Shown here: one piece after another, positions 10,101 to 17,210 of the stretch
How the letters are laid out: every line of letters begins with the position of its first letter
Position numbering within the stretch: the stretch's first letter is position 1
Assembly: GCF_027257195.1 (NCBI RefSeq)
Contig: NZ_JAPDFS010000001.1
Location: 827,099 to 891,098 of the forward strand
Direction of reading: 5' to 3'
Source of the DNA: Halorubrum sp. F4
Lineage (GTDB): Archaea; Halobacteriota; Halobacteria; Halobacteriales; Haloferacaceae
DNA: 64,000 nt
Notes under the pieces: generated by a model
Seen by the model: only the letters and a program-made list of their open reading frames with translations
Database searches by the model: none
Told to the model about the DNA's origin: nothing
Translations under genes and position numbers: made by a program

Positions 10101-10324
10101 CGGAGCCGGTCTTTGGTCTCCTGGATCTGCTGTTCGATCTCCTTGATTCGTTCGAGGTCACGGTTCTCCTCCTCCTCCGCCGTGTCGATCACGGTCACGG
10201 TCAACGTCTCGGGGTTCGGGCGGGGCCGCAGGACCGCCTCCTGGACCCAATCGGCTTTCAGAAGTTCGTACGTAATGGCCTTCCCAGCACCCCCGATCGC
10301 AAATATCCTGCTTGGGAGATTCAT
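7154..10324 (-). CDS. Large tubulin/FtsZ-superfamily protein with coiled coils
   Basis: 1056 aa from ATG 10324. A TTG at 10336 lies too close to the TATA box to be a likely start. The N-terminus has a nucleotide-fold GGAGK loop at 11-15 and a tubulin signature GGGSGSG at 181-187, followed by a hydrophobic helix and NDD (T5-like). This matches the Tubulin-like (Tubulin_2) group more than FtsZ or CetZ, which are about 350-400 aa. Residues about 470-570 and 640-830 are charged heptad-rich coiled coils. A globular C-terminal domain at about 900-1040 is conserved-looking but unknown to me. The role is probably nucleotide-dependent polymerisation at the membrane. It heads an operon with the GTPase and the beta-sandwich membrane protein at 5- and 6-nt gaps, which argues for one complex. 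Confidence 0.85.
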   Translation of the reverse strand: MNLPSRIFAIGGAGKAITYELLKADWVQEAVLRPRPNPETLTVTVIDTAEEEENRDLERIKEIEQQIQETKDRLRSEHTGRPGEITIEYLPLTRNIQLHDQNDLIGEEAVPRIASGVGMEEENWWLQPEFINENLDFATGVVRKRGLGKGLYYKAYAEDDDVRTAIDLPGRGKVAVIAGLGGGSGSGIFIDLVKHLKRTQRTAEITLFGVLPNDDEGDAENANAHAALSELEYLSLQDEDLFKDRVLIPIDPTGFGGKKANILQSSDALLEFDRAAIYLIATYYNMMDMEDPFADTPSHAPFIIGIPQVLRYNVDAIQDAKTVTKDILNAKQDALEAEADIYAGVDRFLSREWSPDGMNGELHDSDRTDLETRLNNVKSLLDLDLFTELDYESVSIYREIVSEAEMETDDIVELIEVIGGSIRAGTAEVSTDGEQFVDSIDKQLGDVIRDELNRLAHRKDLLVRLRAVDDNRVESTISYLLALEDEAINAGVRLNQLEAKLEEATDRRDRLQADLEDADEELEERRRSQQDEVDRRVDEWERSVQPIYEEYEDCRSIDAERMGDELEMALETYAREVKNAETEDQLEAVSDGQVRSTLNELSEELDRVGINVSDTERRINGSLADLADAKEAFLLMNQEEGTIESILPWDTSGEEERKQAQKNYRMKRNQLDDNEVFAISRAGDSLSIELEFSVDSLQRTIEEELEDRRRDIVTETRAELETDSPRALDEIERQLDSGASFSELAREFEELIKDEVVETDDIERRRDELQSELEDAEHKADLYEGTVSLFEELNGPRDVFINSQSKYRNLRENYNESRETSVSTEDEEYHYVKTVKPHDILQLRDDADIAESKLFDDETEKQRLRGSLEELAKNAHNPKYTGIRKRRISGDRSRYNDMNIVVGVMSRAINQIGDVADLKPVFQGAYNLGAGSENFASFPVEAGGSWDIGLGIFIDGIFLDNLRAEVEADGYQTGYQAKEASDDTDILVHHTHGLDEGYYVRRNEVLNLENPNDTQFFLRNEGEIKRDLLGEHIERVPFTDGAKQADAPSETLDGGE

Positions 10325-10351
10325 GCTGACATCCAACGATCCTTACAACTA

Positions 10352-10361
10352 TCTATAAATT
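10352..10361 (-). promoter_or_regulatory. TATA box of the tubulin-like operon
   Basis: Read on the minus strand this is TAATTTATAG. Its centre is about 32 bp from ATG 10324, giving a near-leaderless transcript. It is only about 20 bp from TTG 10336, which argues for the ATG as start. Confidence 0.65.
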
Positions 10362-10520
10362 ATTCGATGGCTGGACGTTTTGTTGACAGATCTCGGAAAC
10401 GAATCCGGGTGGATCGACGGCTCTCGATCGTCCATTATCCACTATCGGCTCGTTCGTTTCCCAGTCTTCGGCTCGTCCGTTCCCCACAGCTACAAACCGG
10501 CCCGCGTGGTACGGGTGGGC

Positions 10521-11720
10521 ATGTTGCCGATCGCGGACCGATTCGACTCGGCGTACGACGGCTGTGACGTGTTGTACGGACGCGGACGTGCCGCCGACCT
10601 CGAGGACTACCTCGCCGATCGGGGGATCCACGGCGCGCTCGTCGTCTGCGGCTCGAACGTCGGGGCGAACGACGCCCTCATGGACCCGATCCGGGAAGGT
10701 CTCGGCGACCGACACGCGGGGACCTTCGACGGAACGACCCCCGAGAAGCGGGCCGAGACCGCCTTCGATCTGCTCGAGGCGGCGTCGACGGCGGACGCCG
10801 ACGCCCTCGTCGCCGTCGGCGGCGGGAGCAGCCTCGACGTCGCGAGACAGGCGTCCGTCCTCGCGGCCGACGGGCGCGACCTGCCGACCCTCGAAGCGGA
10901 GGCCCGCGAGGGATCGATCGAATCGCCGACCACCGATCCGGCGTTTCCGGTCGTCGCGATCCCGACCACGTTCGCGGGGGCGGACCTCTCTGCCGGCGGA
11001 TCGCTCGAGGTGCTCTCCGCCGACGCGTCGCCGACGGGCCAACCGATCACCGTGAGCGGCTCCGCCATGCCGGTCGCCGACCTGCTCGATCCGGACCTCT
11101 TCGAGACGACGCCGCGATCCGTCCTCGCCGGCTCGGCGATGAACGGCTTCGATAAGGGGATCGAGACGGTGTACGCCCGCGACGCCTCGCCCGTCAGCGA
11201 CGCGACCGCCGTCCATGGGATCCGGCTCCTCTCCGGGTCGCTCCCGGTCGTCGCGGGCGATCACGCCGGCGACACGGCCGCCGCGATGGACCGGGCGGTC
11301 GCCGGGACGCTGCTCGTCCAGATCGACCGGAAGATAAGCGTCGTCCACGCGTTCGGTCACGGGTTCGCCCGCCGATACGACGTCCAGCAGGGCGCGATAC
11401 ACGCGGTCGTCGTCCCGCACGTCCTCGCGTACCTCTTCGAGGAGGTCGAGGCCGGCCGCCGGGCGCTCGCCGCCGGGTTCGGGATCGACGCCGAGGGTCG
11501 CGACGACGACGCGGTCGCCGAGGCGGTCGTCGACGCGGTCGCGGGCGTCCGCGACGCGCTTCCCGTTCCGAACCGCCTCCGCGACGTCGACGTCGTCCGC
11601 GAGGACGACCTCCCCGCGATCGCCGAGTTCATCGCCGAGGACCCGCCGATGGAGCGTGCACCGGCCGGGATCGACGCCTCGCCGGAACGGATCGAGGGCG
11701 TGCTCCGCGGGGCGTGGTAG
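10521..11720 (+). CDS. Iron-containing (group III) alcohol dehydrogenase
   Basis: 399 aa from ATG 10521. A longer reading from 10380 has no support, and a TATA-like CTACAAAC sits about 27 bp before this ATG. The N-terminal Rossmann-like part carries the nucleotide motif VGGGSSLD at about 99-106. The C-terminal helical part has the metal ligands expected for the family: D211, H276 and H280 (HAFGH) and H294. It oxidises or reduces an alcohol/aldehyde pair with NAD(P); the substrate cannot be read from sequence. It stands alone, divergent from the tubulin-like operon and convergent with the MATE gene. Confidence 0.85.
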   Translation: MLPIADRFDSAYDGCDVLYGRGRAADLEDYLADRGIHGALVVCGSNVGANDALMDPIREGLGDRHAGTFDGTTPEKRAETAFDLLEAASTADADALVAVGGGSSLDVARQASVLAADGRDLPTLEAEAREGSIESPTTDPAFPVVAIPTTFAGADLSAGGSLEVLSADASPTGQPITVSGSAMPVADLLDPDLFETTPRSVLAGSAMNGFDKGIETVYARDASPVSDATAVHGIRLLSGSLPVVAGDHAGDTAAAMDRAVAGTLLVQIDRKISVVHAFGHGFARRYDVQQGAIHAVVVPHVLAYLFEEVEAGRRALAAGFGIDAEGRDDDAVAEAVVDAVAGVRDALPVPNRLRDVDVVREDDLPAIAEFIAEDPPMERAPAGIDASPERIEGVLRGAW

Positions 11721-11753
11721 GACGGCCACCCGTCGACCACGTCGGGGCGCGAT

Positions 11754-11810
11754 CAGTCGTCCGCGACCGCCGCGTCGTGACGCAGTCAGTCGTCCGCGAC
11801 CGCCGCGTCG
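11754..11810. repeat. 24-bp direct repeat at the 3' end of the MATE gene
   Basis: Two identical 24-bp copies at 11754-11777 and 11787-11810 (period 33) begin with CAGTCGTCCGCG. The second copy is the last codons plus stop of the MATE gene, so the first is a downstream duplicate of the gene end, in the same frame. Confidence 0.85.
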
Positions 11811-13288
11811 GGGCGATACGCCTGGCTGATGGCCTTCCACTTGCCCGAGCGGAACCGCCAGTAGTTGATCGCCGCGGGGATCGTCGTCTCGGCGAGGAAG
11901 GCTAAGTAGAGTCCCCACAGGCCCAGTTGGGTCGTCGCTCCGACGTACGCCAGCGGGATAGACACGAGGAACATCCCGACGAACTGGCTGGCGAAGGGGA
12001 TCTTCGTGTCGCCGGCGGCGTCGAGCGGTCCCGCGGCCCCGCCGGAGATCCCCTGGAAGACGACCGCGACACAGGCGGCGTACACGAGGTTCACGGCGAT
12101 GGGGACCTCCGGGCTCGCCGCGCTGTCGGCGAAGAGGACCACGATGTCGCCCGCGAACGTCGCGATGAGCGCCGCGCTCACGAGGTACGCCCCCACCGAA
12201 AAGCGGATGATGTCACGGGCGTACGCCTCCGCCTCCGCGGGGTCGTCGCCGCCGAGCTCCTGGCCGACGAGACTCGAGGAGGCGAGCCCGAAGCCCCACC
12301 CGGGCGTGTTCATGATCCCCCAGATCCGGCGGGCGATCACGAACGCCGCCACCGTGTTCTCGCCGAAGATGTCGAGCACGAAGAGCATGGGGAACTCCGC
12401 GGCGGTCCACACGAGGTTCCGGGCTCCGACCGGGAGACCGATCTCGACGAGGTCGCGGAGCATGTCCGGGTTGAGATACGACCCGAACGGGTCGATCGCG
12501 ACGGGGAACGCGCCGAGGAGCGGGAGCCGACCCCACGCGATCCCGGCGGCGAACGCCGCGGTGACGACGACGTTCGAGAGGACGGTCCCGAGCGCGGCGC
12601 CCTCGACGCCCCAGCGGAGCCCGAAGATGAACCACGCGTTCAACACGACGTTCACGATCGCTCCGCCGGCGCGTAGCTGCATCGCGGTGTACGAGTCGTC
12701 ACAGCCGACGAGTGCGCGCCCTCCGACCAGGTTCAAACCCGCGAACGGCACGCCGATCCCGACGATCCGCAGGTAGTCCGAACCGTACGCGATCGCCGTC
12801 TGATTACTGCTGATGAGCGAGATGAGTTCGGTCGGATACGTCCAGAAGACGACCGTGACGGGGGTGCTTATCAGCACCACGAGCAGGGTGCTGGCACGGA
12901 CGGCGTCGCCGAGTTCCCCGAAGGCCTCGGCACCGTACCGCTGTGAGACCAGCGCGATCGTCCCGCCGGCGACGCCGCCGCCGATGGCGAACGCGAGTCC
13001 CCAGAAGGGGCCGGCGAAGCCGACGCCGGCGACCGCGCTCGTACCGAGTGCGGCACCGACCATCGCCACGTCGACCGCGTTCTTCGACATGCGGGCGATC
13101 CCAGTGACGATCCGCGGCCACGCCAGATCGGTGGTACGGACCACGCGGTGGCGGTCGATGAGCCCCAGACGCGCGAGCGCGAAGCCGATGTAGAGGATCA
13201 ACAGCCGGAAGGGGTTCGGAGGGTCGGAGACGAGGTCACGGAGGGACGAGCGGAGAGACACGGCGAACACACATCCTTCCCAGTCCAC
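11786..13288 (-). CDS. MATE-family multidrug/toxin exporter
   Basis: 500 aa and about 12 hydrophobic helices arranged as two six-helix halves, the length and layout usual for MATE/NorM-type cation-coupled exporters. Family-like features include the helix-1 region KNAVDVAMVGAALG and the matching second-half stretch VPAGARNLVWTAAEFP-like region around 290-310. The start is a GTG at 13288 with two further in-frame GTGs within 30 bases, so the exact N-terminus is uncertain. It acts in the cytoplasmic membrane and the substrate is unknown. It is convergent with the iron-type alcohol dehydrogenase and its 3' end is duplicated downstream. Confidence 0.88.
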   Translation of the reverse strand: MDWEGCVFAVSLRSSLRDLVSDPPNPFRLLILYIGFALARLGLIDRHRVVRTTDLAWPRIVTGIARMSKNAVDVAMVGAALGTSAVAGVGFAGPFWGLAFAIGGGVAGGTIALVSQRYGAEAFGELGDAVRASTLLVVLISTPVTVVFWTYPTELISLISSNQTAIAYGSDYLRIVGIGVPFAGLNLVGGRALVGCDDSYTAMQLRAGGAIVNVVLNAWFIFGLRWGVEGAALGTVLSNVVVTAAFAAGIAWGRLPLLGAFPVAIDPFGSYLNPDMLRDLVEIGLPVGARNLVWTAAEFPMLFVLDIFGENTVAAFVIARRIWGIMNTPGWGFGLASSSLVGQELGGDDPAEAEAYARDIIRFSVGAYLVSAALIATFAGDIVVLFADSAASPEVPIAVNLVYAACVAVVFQGISGGAAGPLDAAGDTKIPFASQFVGMFLVSIPLAYVGATTQLGLWGLYLAFLAETTIPAAINYWRFRSGKWKAISQAYRPDAAVADD

Positions 13289-13345
13289 AGCAAAGGAGTT
13301 TCGTCACCCGGCAGGCGTCTCCGGGTGAGACGTGTGGACGCGTCC

Positions 13346-13828
13346 CTACTCGCGGCGCGACCGCTCCGGCTTCGACTCGACTTCGAGGCCGGCGGCGGGC
13401 GGTTCGCCGAGCGGTTCCAGCGTGTCGGGATCGACGCACTCCGGACAGTAGGCGTTGGTCCCCCAGGCCATCGTGTAGAGGGGAACGCCGCCGAGCACCC
13501 ACTGACGCCGGTAGCGGCGCTCGATCCCTCGACGAGTCGAGGACTCACAGCGGGCGCAGGCGTGGAGTTCGTCCCGGAACGTCCGGACGTCGACGCGCTC
13601 GGTCGCGCCGATGTCCGTGAGGTCGTACGCGCCGTCAACACGGCGGAGGGCGTACGCGGCCGCGAGAACCACCAGACCGACCGCGGAGACGACGATCCAC
13701 CACGGGCTGGGATGGCCGAGGCCGGCCATGATCGCCGGAAGGAGGAACACGACGAGCGTGGCGGCGAGCCAGCCGACCGCGACGGCGGCGCTGGCGAGGT
13801 AGCTCGCGAGGGAGGGCGGTCGGCTCAC
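13346..13828 (-). CDS. Two-helix membrane protein with zinc-ribbon-like C-terminus
   Basis: 160 aa from GTG 13828. Two hydrophobic helices (about 10-35 and 42-63) are followed by a soluble tail with CARC at about 92-95 and CPEC at about 128-131, which could bind one zinc ion. Loop residues between the pairs are Arg-rich (RRGIERRYRRQW). I do not recognise a named family. A perfect 12-bp palindrome sits 4 bp before the start codon. It is a single gene between the MATE gene and the coupled wHTH/membrane-protein pair on the same strand. Confidence 0.65.
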   Translation of the reverse strand: MSRPPSLASYLASAAVAVGWLAATLVVFLLPAIMAGLGHPSPWWIVVSAVGLVVLAAAYALRRVDGAYDLTDIGATERVDVRTFRDELHACARCESSTRRGIERRYRRQWVLGGVPLYTMAWGTNAYCPECVDPDTLEPLGEPPAAGLEVESKPERSRRE

Positions 13829-13831
13829 GCT

Positions 13832-13843
13832 CCCACTAGTGGG
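13832..13843. promoter_or_regulatory. 12-bp perfect palindrome upstream of the 13828 gene
   Basis: CCCACTAGTGGG lies immediately before the GTG start, where a leaderless transcript would begin. It could be an operator; no TATA box was confidently seen. Confidence 0.35.
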
Positions 13844-13916
13844 CAGACCGAGGTAGCCGTTTCGGTCGATGATCGCGAGATGGCCAGGAATCGCGAGACG
13901 GCCGGGAGCGCCGGAC

Positions 13917-14270
13917 TCACTTCAGTGTCGCGTACGTCAGGAGGCTCACGGCGACGAGCTCCAACAGCCGCATCCCCAGTACGACGCTCCCGACGAGCGG
14001 ATCCATGCTGTACAGCGTCCGCATGCTGTTGAAAAAGAACGCGAGCGCGATCAGGTTCTCAACGAAGAGAACGCTCGCGAACCCGAGCAGGCCGAGAACC
14101 ATGGGGGTCCGGAACTGTCGGTAGTTCGACAGCCAGACGCTCACGAGGACGGCGAGCAACACGCTGTTGATCGCGGTAACGGCCATCGCTAGGGTGGTCG
14201 GTAGACCCATCGGCAGGGCGGTCGGCAAGCCCATCGCGAGGGTGATCTGAAGGCCCATCGGCACGGTCAC
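13917..14270 (-). CDS. Small membrane protein coupled to a winged-helix regulator
   Basis: 117 aa from GTG 14270, whose GTG overlaps the TGA of the regulator by 4 bp; the coupling decides this start. Three or four hydrophobic helices cover most of the protein. The first 25 residues repeat an MGL...L.M unit three times, an odd Met-rich pattern. No enzymatic motif is present. Pairs of a winged-helix DNA-binding protein and a small multi-helix membrane protein are common in haloarchaea and may pass an envelope signal to the regulator, but that role is an inference. Confidence 0.65.
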   Translation of the reverse strand: MTVPMGLQITLAMGLPTALPMGLPTTLAMAVTAINSVLLAVLVSVWLSNYRQFRTPMVLGLLGFASVLFVENLIALAFFFNSMRTLYSMDPLVGSVVLGMRLLELVAVSLLTYATLK

Positions 14271-14542
14271 TCCACCTCCTCGGCGATCGTCTCGAACGTC
14301 TGCTCGTGCCGTTCGAACCGGTCGGTCAGGAAGTAGAGTTTCCCGTATTCGTGGTCGCTGGGTTCGACGACGTCGTGTTCGTGTAGCATATCCAGATGGT
14401 GTGTGATCGTGTTGTAGTCGACGTCGAGTTCGTCCGCGAGCTCGTTCGCGTTCCGCGGGCGCCGTCCGAGTTCCCGAACGATCCGGACCCTGTTTGGCCC
14501 GCCGCGACTCCCGGCAAAGAGGTACCACAGGGCCTTTTCCAT
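14267..14542 (-). CDS. Winged-helix (ArsR-type) transcriptional regulator
   Basis: 91 aa, covering most of a single winged-helix domain. Helix-turn-helix residues about 28-58 read NANELADELDVDYNTITHHL, the recognition helix typical of haloarchaeal ArsR-like regulators. The wing (GKLYFLT) follows at about 66-72. There is no cysteine metal site, so it is not a classic metal sensor. It is coupled by a 4-bp overlap to the downstream membrane protein and lies downstream of the molybdenum oxidoreductase gene on the same strand. The target is unknown; self-regulation is likely for such small regulators. Confidence 0.85.
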   Translation of the reverse strand: MEKALWYLFAGSRGGPNRVRIVRELGRRPRNANELADELDVDYNTITHHLDMLHEHDVVEPSDHEYGKLYFLTDRFERHEQTFETIAEEVE

Positions 14543-14629
14543 GTCACGTCTCTCCCTGTCACGGGAACGGGATAGTCGTTTCGTCGTCGCGGGACGAGGG
14601 CTGCCGGAGGCCGGTCGAGAGAGCCCGGA

Positions 14630-16108
14630 TCACCCCGAGATCGTCCGCCGGACCCAGCCCGTCGCTCCCGACGGCATTCGATCGGACTCCTCGCCGGACT
14701 GTCGAGTTCCCTCGCCGTCGACCGTCCTGACGACGATCTCGTGGTCGCCGTCGGGAACGAAGACGTGTCGCCACTGCCGCCAGACGTCCGCGTCAGGCAG
14801 CGGGTCGGACAGCGCCGCGTCCGTCCACGTCACGCCGCCGTCGATGGAGACCTCGACGCGCTCGATCCCTCGAATTCCGGCGTAAGCGTGTCCCGCGAGC
14901 TCCACCCGGCCGTCGTCGAGCTCAGTGATACCCTCGTCCCAGAGCTTGGCGACGGCGTTGACCGAGCCGGTTCCCTGCCAGCCGCGTTCCTCCCAGTAGC
15001 CGTCCTCGGCGGTCTCCAGTAGCTCGATCTCCGTCAGCCACTTGACGTTCGTCTCGCCCCAGTGGCCCGGGATCAGAACGCGTACCGGATGGCCGTGTTG
15101 GGGCGGGAGCGTCCGGCCGTTCATCCCCCACGCGAGGAAGCCGTCGGCGAGCACGTCGACCGGGAACTGGACGTAGTAGCCGTCTTCCCCGCGGAGCATC
15201 GCGCAGTCACAGTCGCCCTCCGGATCGACCGATTCCAGCAGGGGGCGGATCGGCGTGCCGGTCCAGACCGCGGTGTCGAGTTTCCGTCCGTTCAGCGACT
15301 CGCCCACGCAGCGGAGCGAGACGGCGCGCTGTTCGGTCGGCCGGTCGGTCAGGTCGCCGTAGTCGACGGTCACGTCCGCGCCGGTTTCGCCGGTGAACGT
15401 CAGCGACCACTCCCCGGCTGCGACCTCCGGATCGAACTCCGCGATGTCGACGTTGTAGAACTCCTCGATCGGACTCACCAACCCGACGAGATCGTCGCTC
15501 TCGACGTCGAGCGCCGCGGACTCAAGCTCACGGAGCCGCGTCTCCGCACCCTCGGCGTTCGGCGCGACATGGAGCGGATCGTCGTCCCGACGACCGCCCG
15601 CGAGGACGGCCGCGCCCGATGCGCCGGCCACGCCGAGAGCCGCCGCGATCGTTCGCCTTCGGGCCGGATCTATCGCCCCGGGATCGGTCCCGAGCGTCCC
15701 GGCCGCGGTGACGACACCCGTCACGAGGGCAGGCCCGGCGGCCGGCAGCGGCTCGGCGGTCAGCCCGACCGCGAGGAGCCAGGCGATACCGCCGGCCAGG
15801 AGACCGGCCGTAACCGGACTGTCGGTCGAATCTCCGACCCGGAGACCGACCAGCGCGACGAGTCCGAACAGGCCGACCGCGACCGCGACCGCCGCACTGA
15901 GGTGGAGCAAATGGCCCGCCTCACCGACGGTCTCGATGGTGACGGCGATGACCGTCCCGGGGGTCGCGTCGACTATCACCCGGTCGATCGGCGACACGAC
16001 GAACGACGGGGCGGCTCCGGCGACGGCGAACGAAGCGGCCACGGCGAGCACGCCGGCGACGAGCGACACCGCAGCGTCTCGAGGGGTCGGAAGCGACGAC
16101 ATCGTCAC
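14630..16108 (-). CDS. Membrane-anchored sulfite-oxidase-family molybdopterin oxidoreductase
   Basis: 492 aa. Four or five N-terminal hydrophobic helices (about 10-165) precede a sulfite-oxidase-type molybdopterin domain (about 200-390). A cysteine at 267 (SLRCVGE) is in the expected place of the molybdenum ligand, and the family motif GHPVRVLIPGHWG-like region is present at about 335-350. The C-terminal 95 residues look like the Mo-cofactor oxidoreductase dimerisation domain (VEVSIDGGVTW). It probably oxidises or reduces a small oxyanion or sulfoxide at the membrane; the substrate is unknown. GTG 16108 overlaps the TGA of the upstream lipoprotein gene by 4 bp (ATG 16102 is an alternative), so the two are translated together. 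Confidence 0.85.
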   Translation of the reverse strand: MTMSSLPTPRDAAVSLVAGVLAVAASFAVAGAAPSFVVSPIDRVIVDATPGTVIAVTIETVGEAGHLLHLSAAVAVAVGLFGLVALVGLRVGDSTDSPVTAGLLAGGIAWLLAVGLTAEPLPAAGPALVTGVVTAAGTLGTDPGAIDPARRRTIAAALGVAGASGAAVLAGGRRDDDPLHVAPNAEGAETRLRELESAALDVESDDLVGLVSPIEEFYNVDIAEFDPEVAAGEWSLTFTGETGADVTVDYGDLTDRPTEQRAVSLRCVGESLNGRKLDTAVWTGTPIRPLLESVDPEGDCDCAMLRGEDGYYVQFPVDVLADGFLAWGMNGRTLPPQHGHPVRVLIPGHWGETNVKWLTEIELLETAEDGYWEERGWQGTGSVNAVAKLWDEGITELDDGRVELAGHAYAGIRGIERVEVSIDGGVTWTDAALSDPLPDADVWRQWRHVFVPDGDHEIVVRTVDGEGTRQSGEESDRMPSGATGWVRRTISG

Positions 16109-17034
16109 TGTGGCGCGAGCGTCACCCGAACGACGTCCTCGACGGCCGGGTAGTCGTATCCGTCGTCGACGTCAGCCAGTCGCCGGACGACGCCGCCCTC
16201 GTCGTCACCTTGAGTCGGGTCGTCCTGGGCCGGAGCCTGGTCGGGACCGAACCCGGGCTCGGCGTTGGGCTCGGTGCCGGCGTCGAACAGTGCGATCCCG
16301 TCCGTCACGTCGCCCTCGGCGGGGTCGCCGCCTTCGGGCCACAGCTCGATCCCGTCAGCGGGCGAGAGGTAGACGTCGTTCGAGGGAACGAACATCGACG
16401 CGAACGAGAGCCGACAACCGGGTTCGGTCTCGACCTCGAACTCGAACGCGCCGCCGGGTGCGATGGGGGGCGCACCGGGAGCCTCGCCGGTCGGGTCGTT
16501 GGGGTCCGCGACCGTGTCCTCCGGCGTGTACGTGCCGGCGTGAGAGACCGCCATCGCGCCATCCAACTCGTCGACGAGTCCCGGTTCGCCGTCGAAGCCG
16601 TCCGGCGGACCGGCCTCCGCCAGCGCCTCCAACCCGATCGAGGCCGCCTCGCCCGGCTCATGGATCGGGTTCGCGTCCTCGTGGACCGCGTACGCGCCGG
16701 GGGAGATCCAGACCGCGCCGCCCGTCGACGCGTCCGAGGGGTAGACGTCGGTCGCGGAGACGTTCTCGATCCGGACGGCGATCGTCGTCGTCTCGCCCAT
16801 CATTCCGTCGCCCTCCTCGTCCATGCCGTCGCCCTCCTCGTTCATACCGCCCTCCTCGTTCGTGCCGTTCGCTTCGTCCATGCTGTCGCCGTCGTCCATG
16901 CCCTCGCCGTCGTTCATGCCGTCTTCCTCGTCCATGCCGCTGCCGCCCTCGTCGCCGGTACAGCCGGCGAGTGCGAGCAGCGCGACGGTTCCGGTTCCCT
17001 GGAGGACGCGTCGTCGAGTCTCGTGATCGGACAT
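16105..17034 (-). CDS. Lipoprotein with spondin_N-like domain and Met/acidic linker
   Basis: 309 aa from ATG 17034. The reading from 17130 adds 32 residues with no signal character. A Tat-like RRR and a lipobox LAGC (about 22-25) predict a lipid-anchored exported protein. Residues about 30-80 repeat a GM(D/N)(E/D)(E/G)DG unit, an unusual methionine/acid linker that might bind metal. The rest matches bacterial and archaeal spondin_N-domain proteins (SPGAYAVHEDANP, ASIGLEALAEAG). It is coupled by a 4-bp overlap to the membrane molybdenum enzyme, so it may be an extracytoplasmic partner or redox helper. A TATA-like CTTACG is about 27 bp upstream. Confidence 0.78.
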   Translation of the reverse strand: MSDHETRRRVLQGTGTVALLALAGCTGDEGGSGMDEEDGMNDGEGMDDGDSMDEANGTNEEGGMNEEGDGMDEEGDGMMGETTTIAVRIENVSATDVYPSDASTGGAVWISPGAYAVHEDANPIHEPGEAASIGLEALAEAGPPDGFDGEPGLVDELDGAMAVSHAGTYTPEDTVADPNDPTGEAPGAPPIAPGGAFEFEVETEPGCRLSFASMFVPSNDVYLSPADGIELWPEGGDPAEGDVTDGIALFDAGTEPNAEPGFGPDQAPAQDDPTQGDDEGGVVRRLADVDDGYDYPAVEDVVRVTLAPQ

Positions 17035-17210
17035 ACACACGGAGGTCGGAGGGGCCACGTAAGGCGATTTTTCAAGGTTCGGACGAACTCGGTCCGGGAT
17101 CGGTTCGGGATCGGTTCGAAGTGCGTTCAAATTTCGGCCGAAGTTCGATCACGGCTCGATCGCGGCTCGAGGACAACACGTCACGCCGGACGGCCCGGCA
17201 GCCAGGACTC
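17035..17210. other. Intergenic stretch with short imperfect repeats
   Basis: No gene is seen. It holds GATCGGTTCG twice and CGGCTCGA twice in close succession, short degenerate repeats like those at 36111-36182. Confidence 0.4.

Noticed and set aside
3747-10324. Reading the tubulin-like operon as a phage or defence island
   Set aside because: No nuclease, integrase or helicase gene is nearby, base composition matches the flanks, and all three products look membrane or cytoskeletal.
10325-10336. TTG start at 10336 for the tubulin-like gene
   Set aside because: It is only about 20 bp from the TATA box, so it would lie upstream of or at the transcript start; ATG 10324 fits.
17035-17130. 32-residue N-terminal extension of the spondin lipoprotein
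   Set aside because: The signal peptide and lipobox start at ATG 17034, and a TATA-like element lies 27 bp before it.
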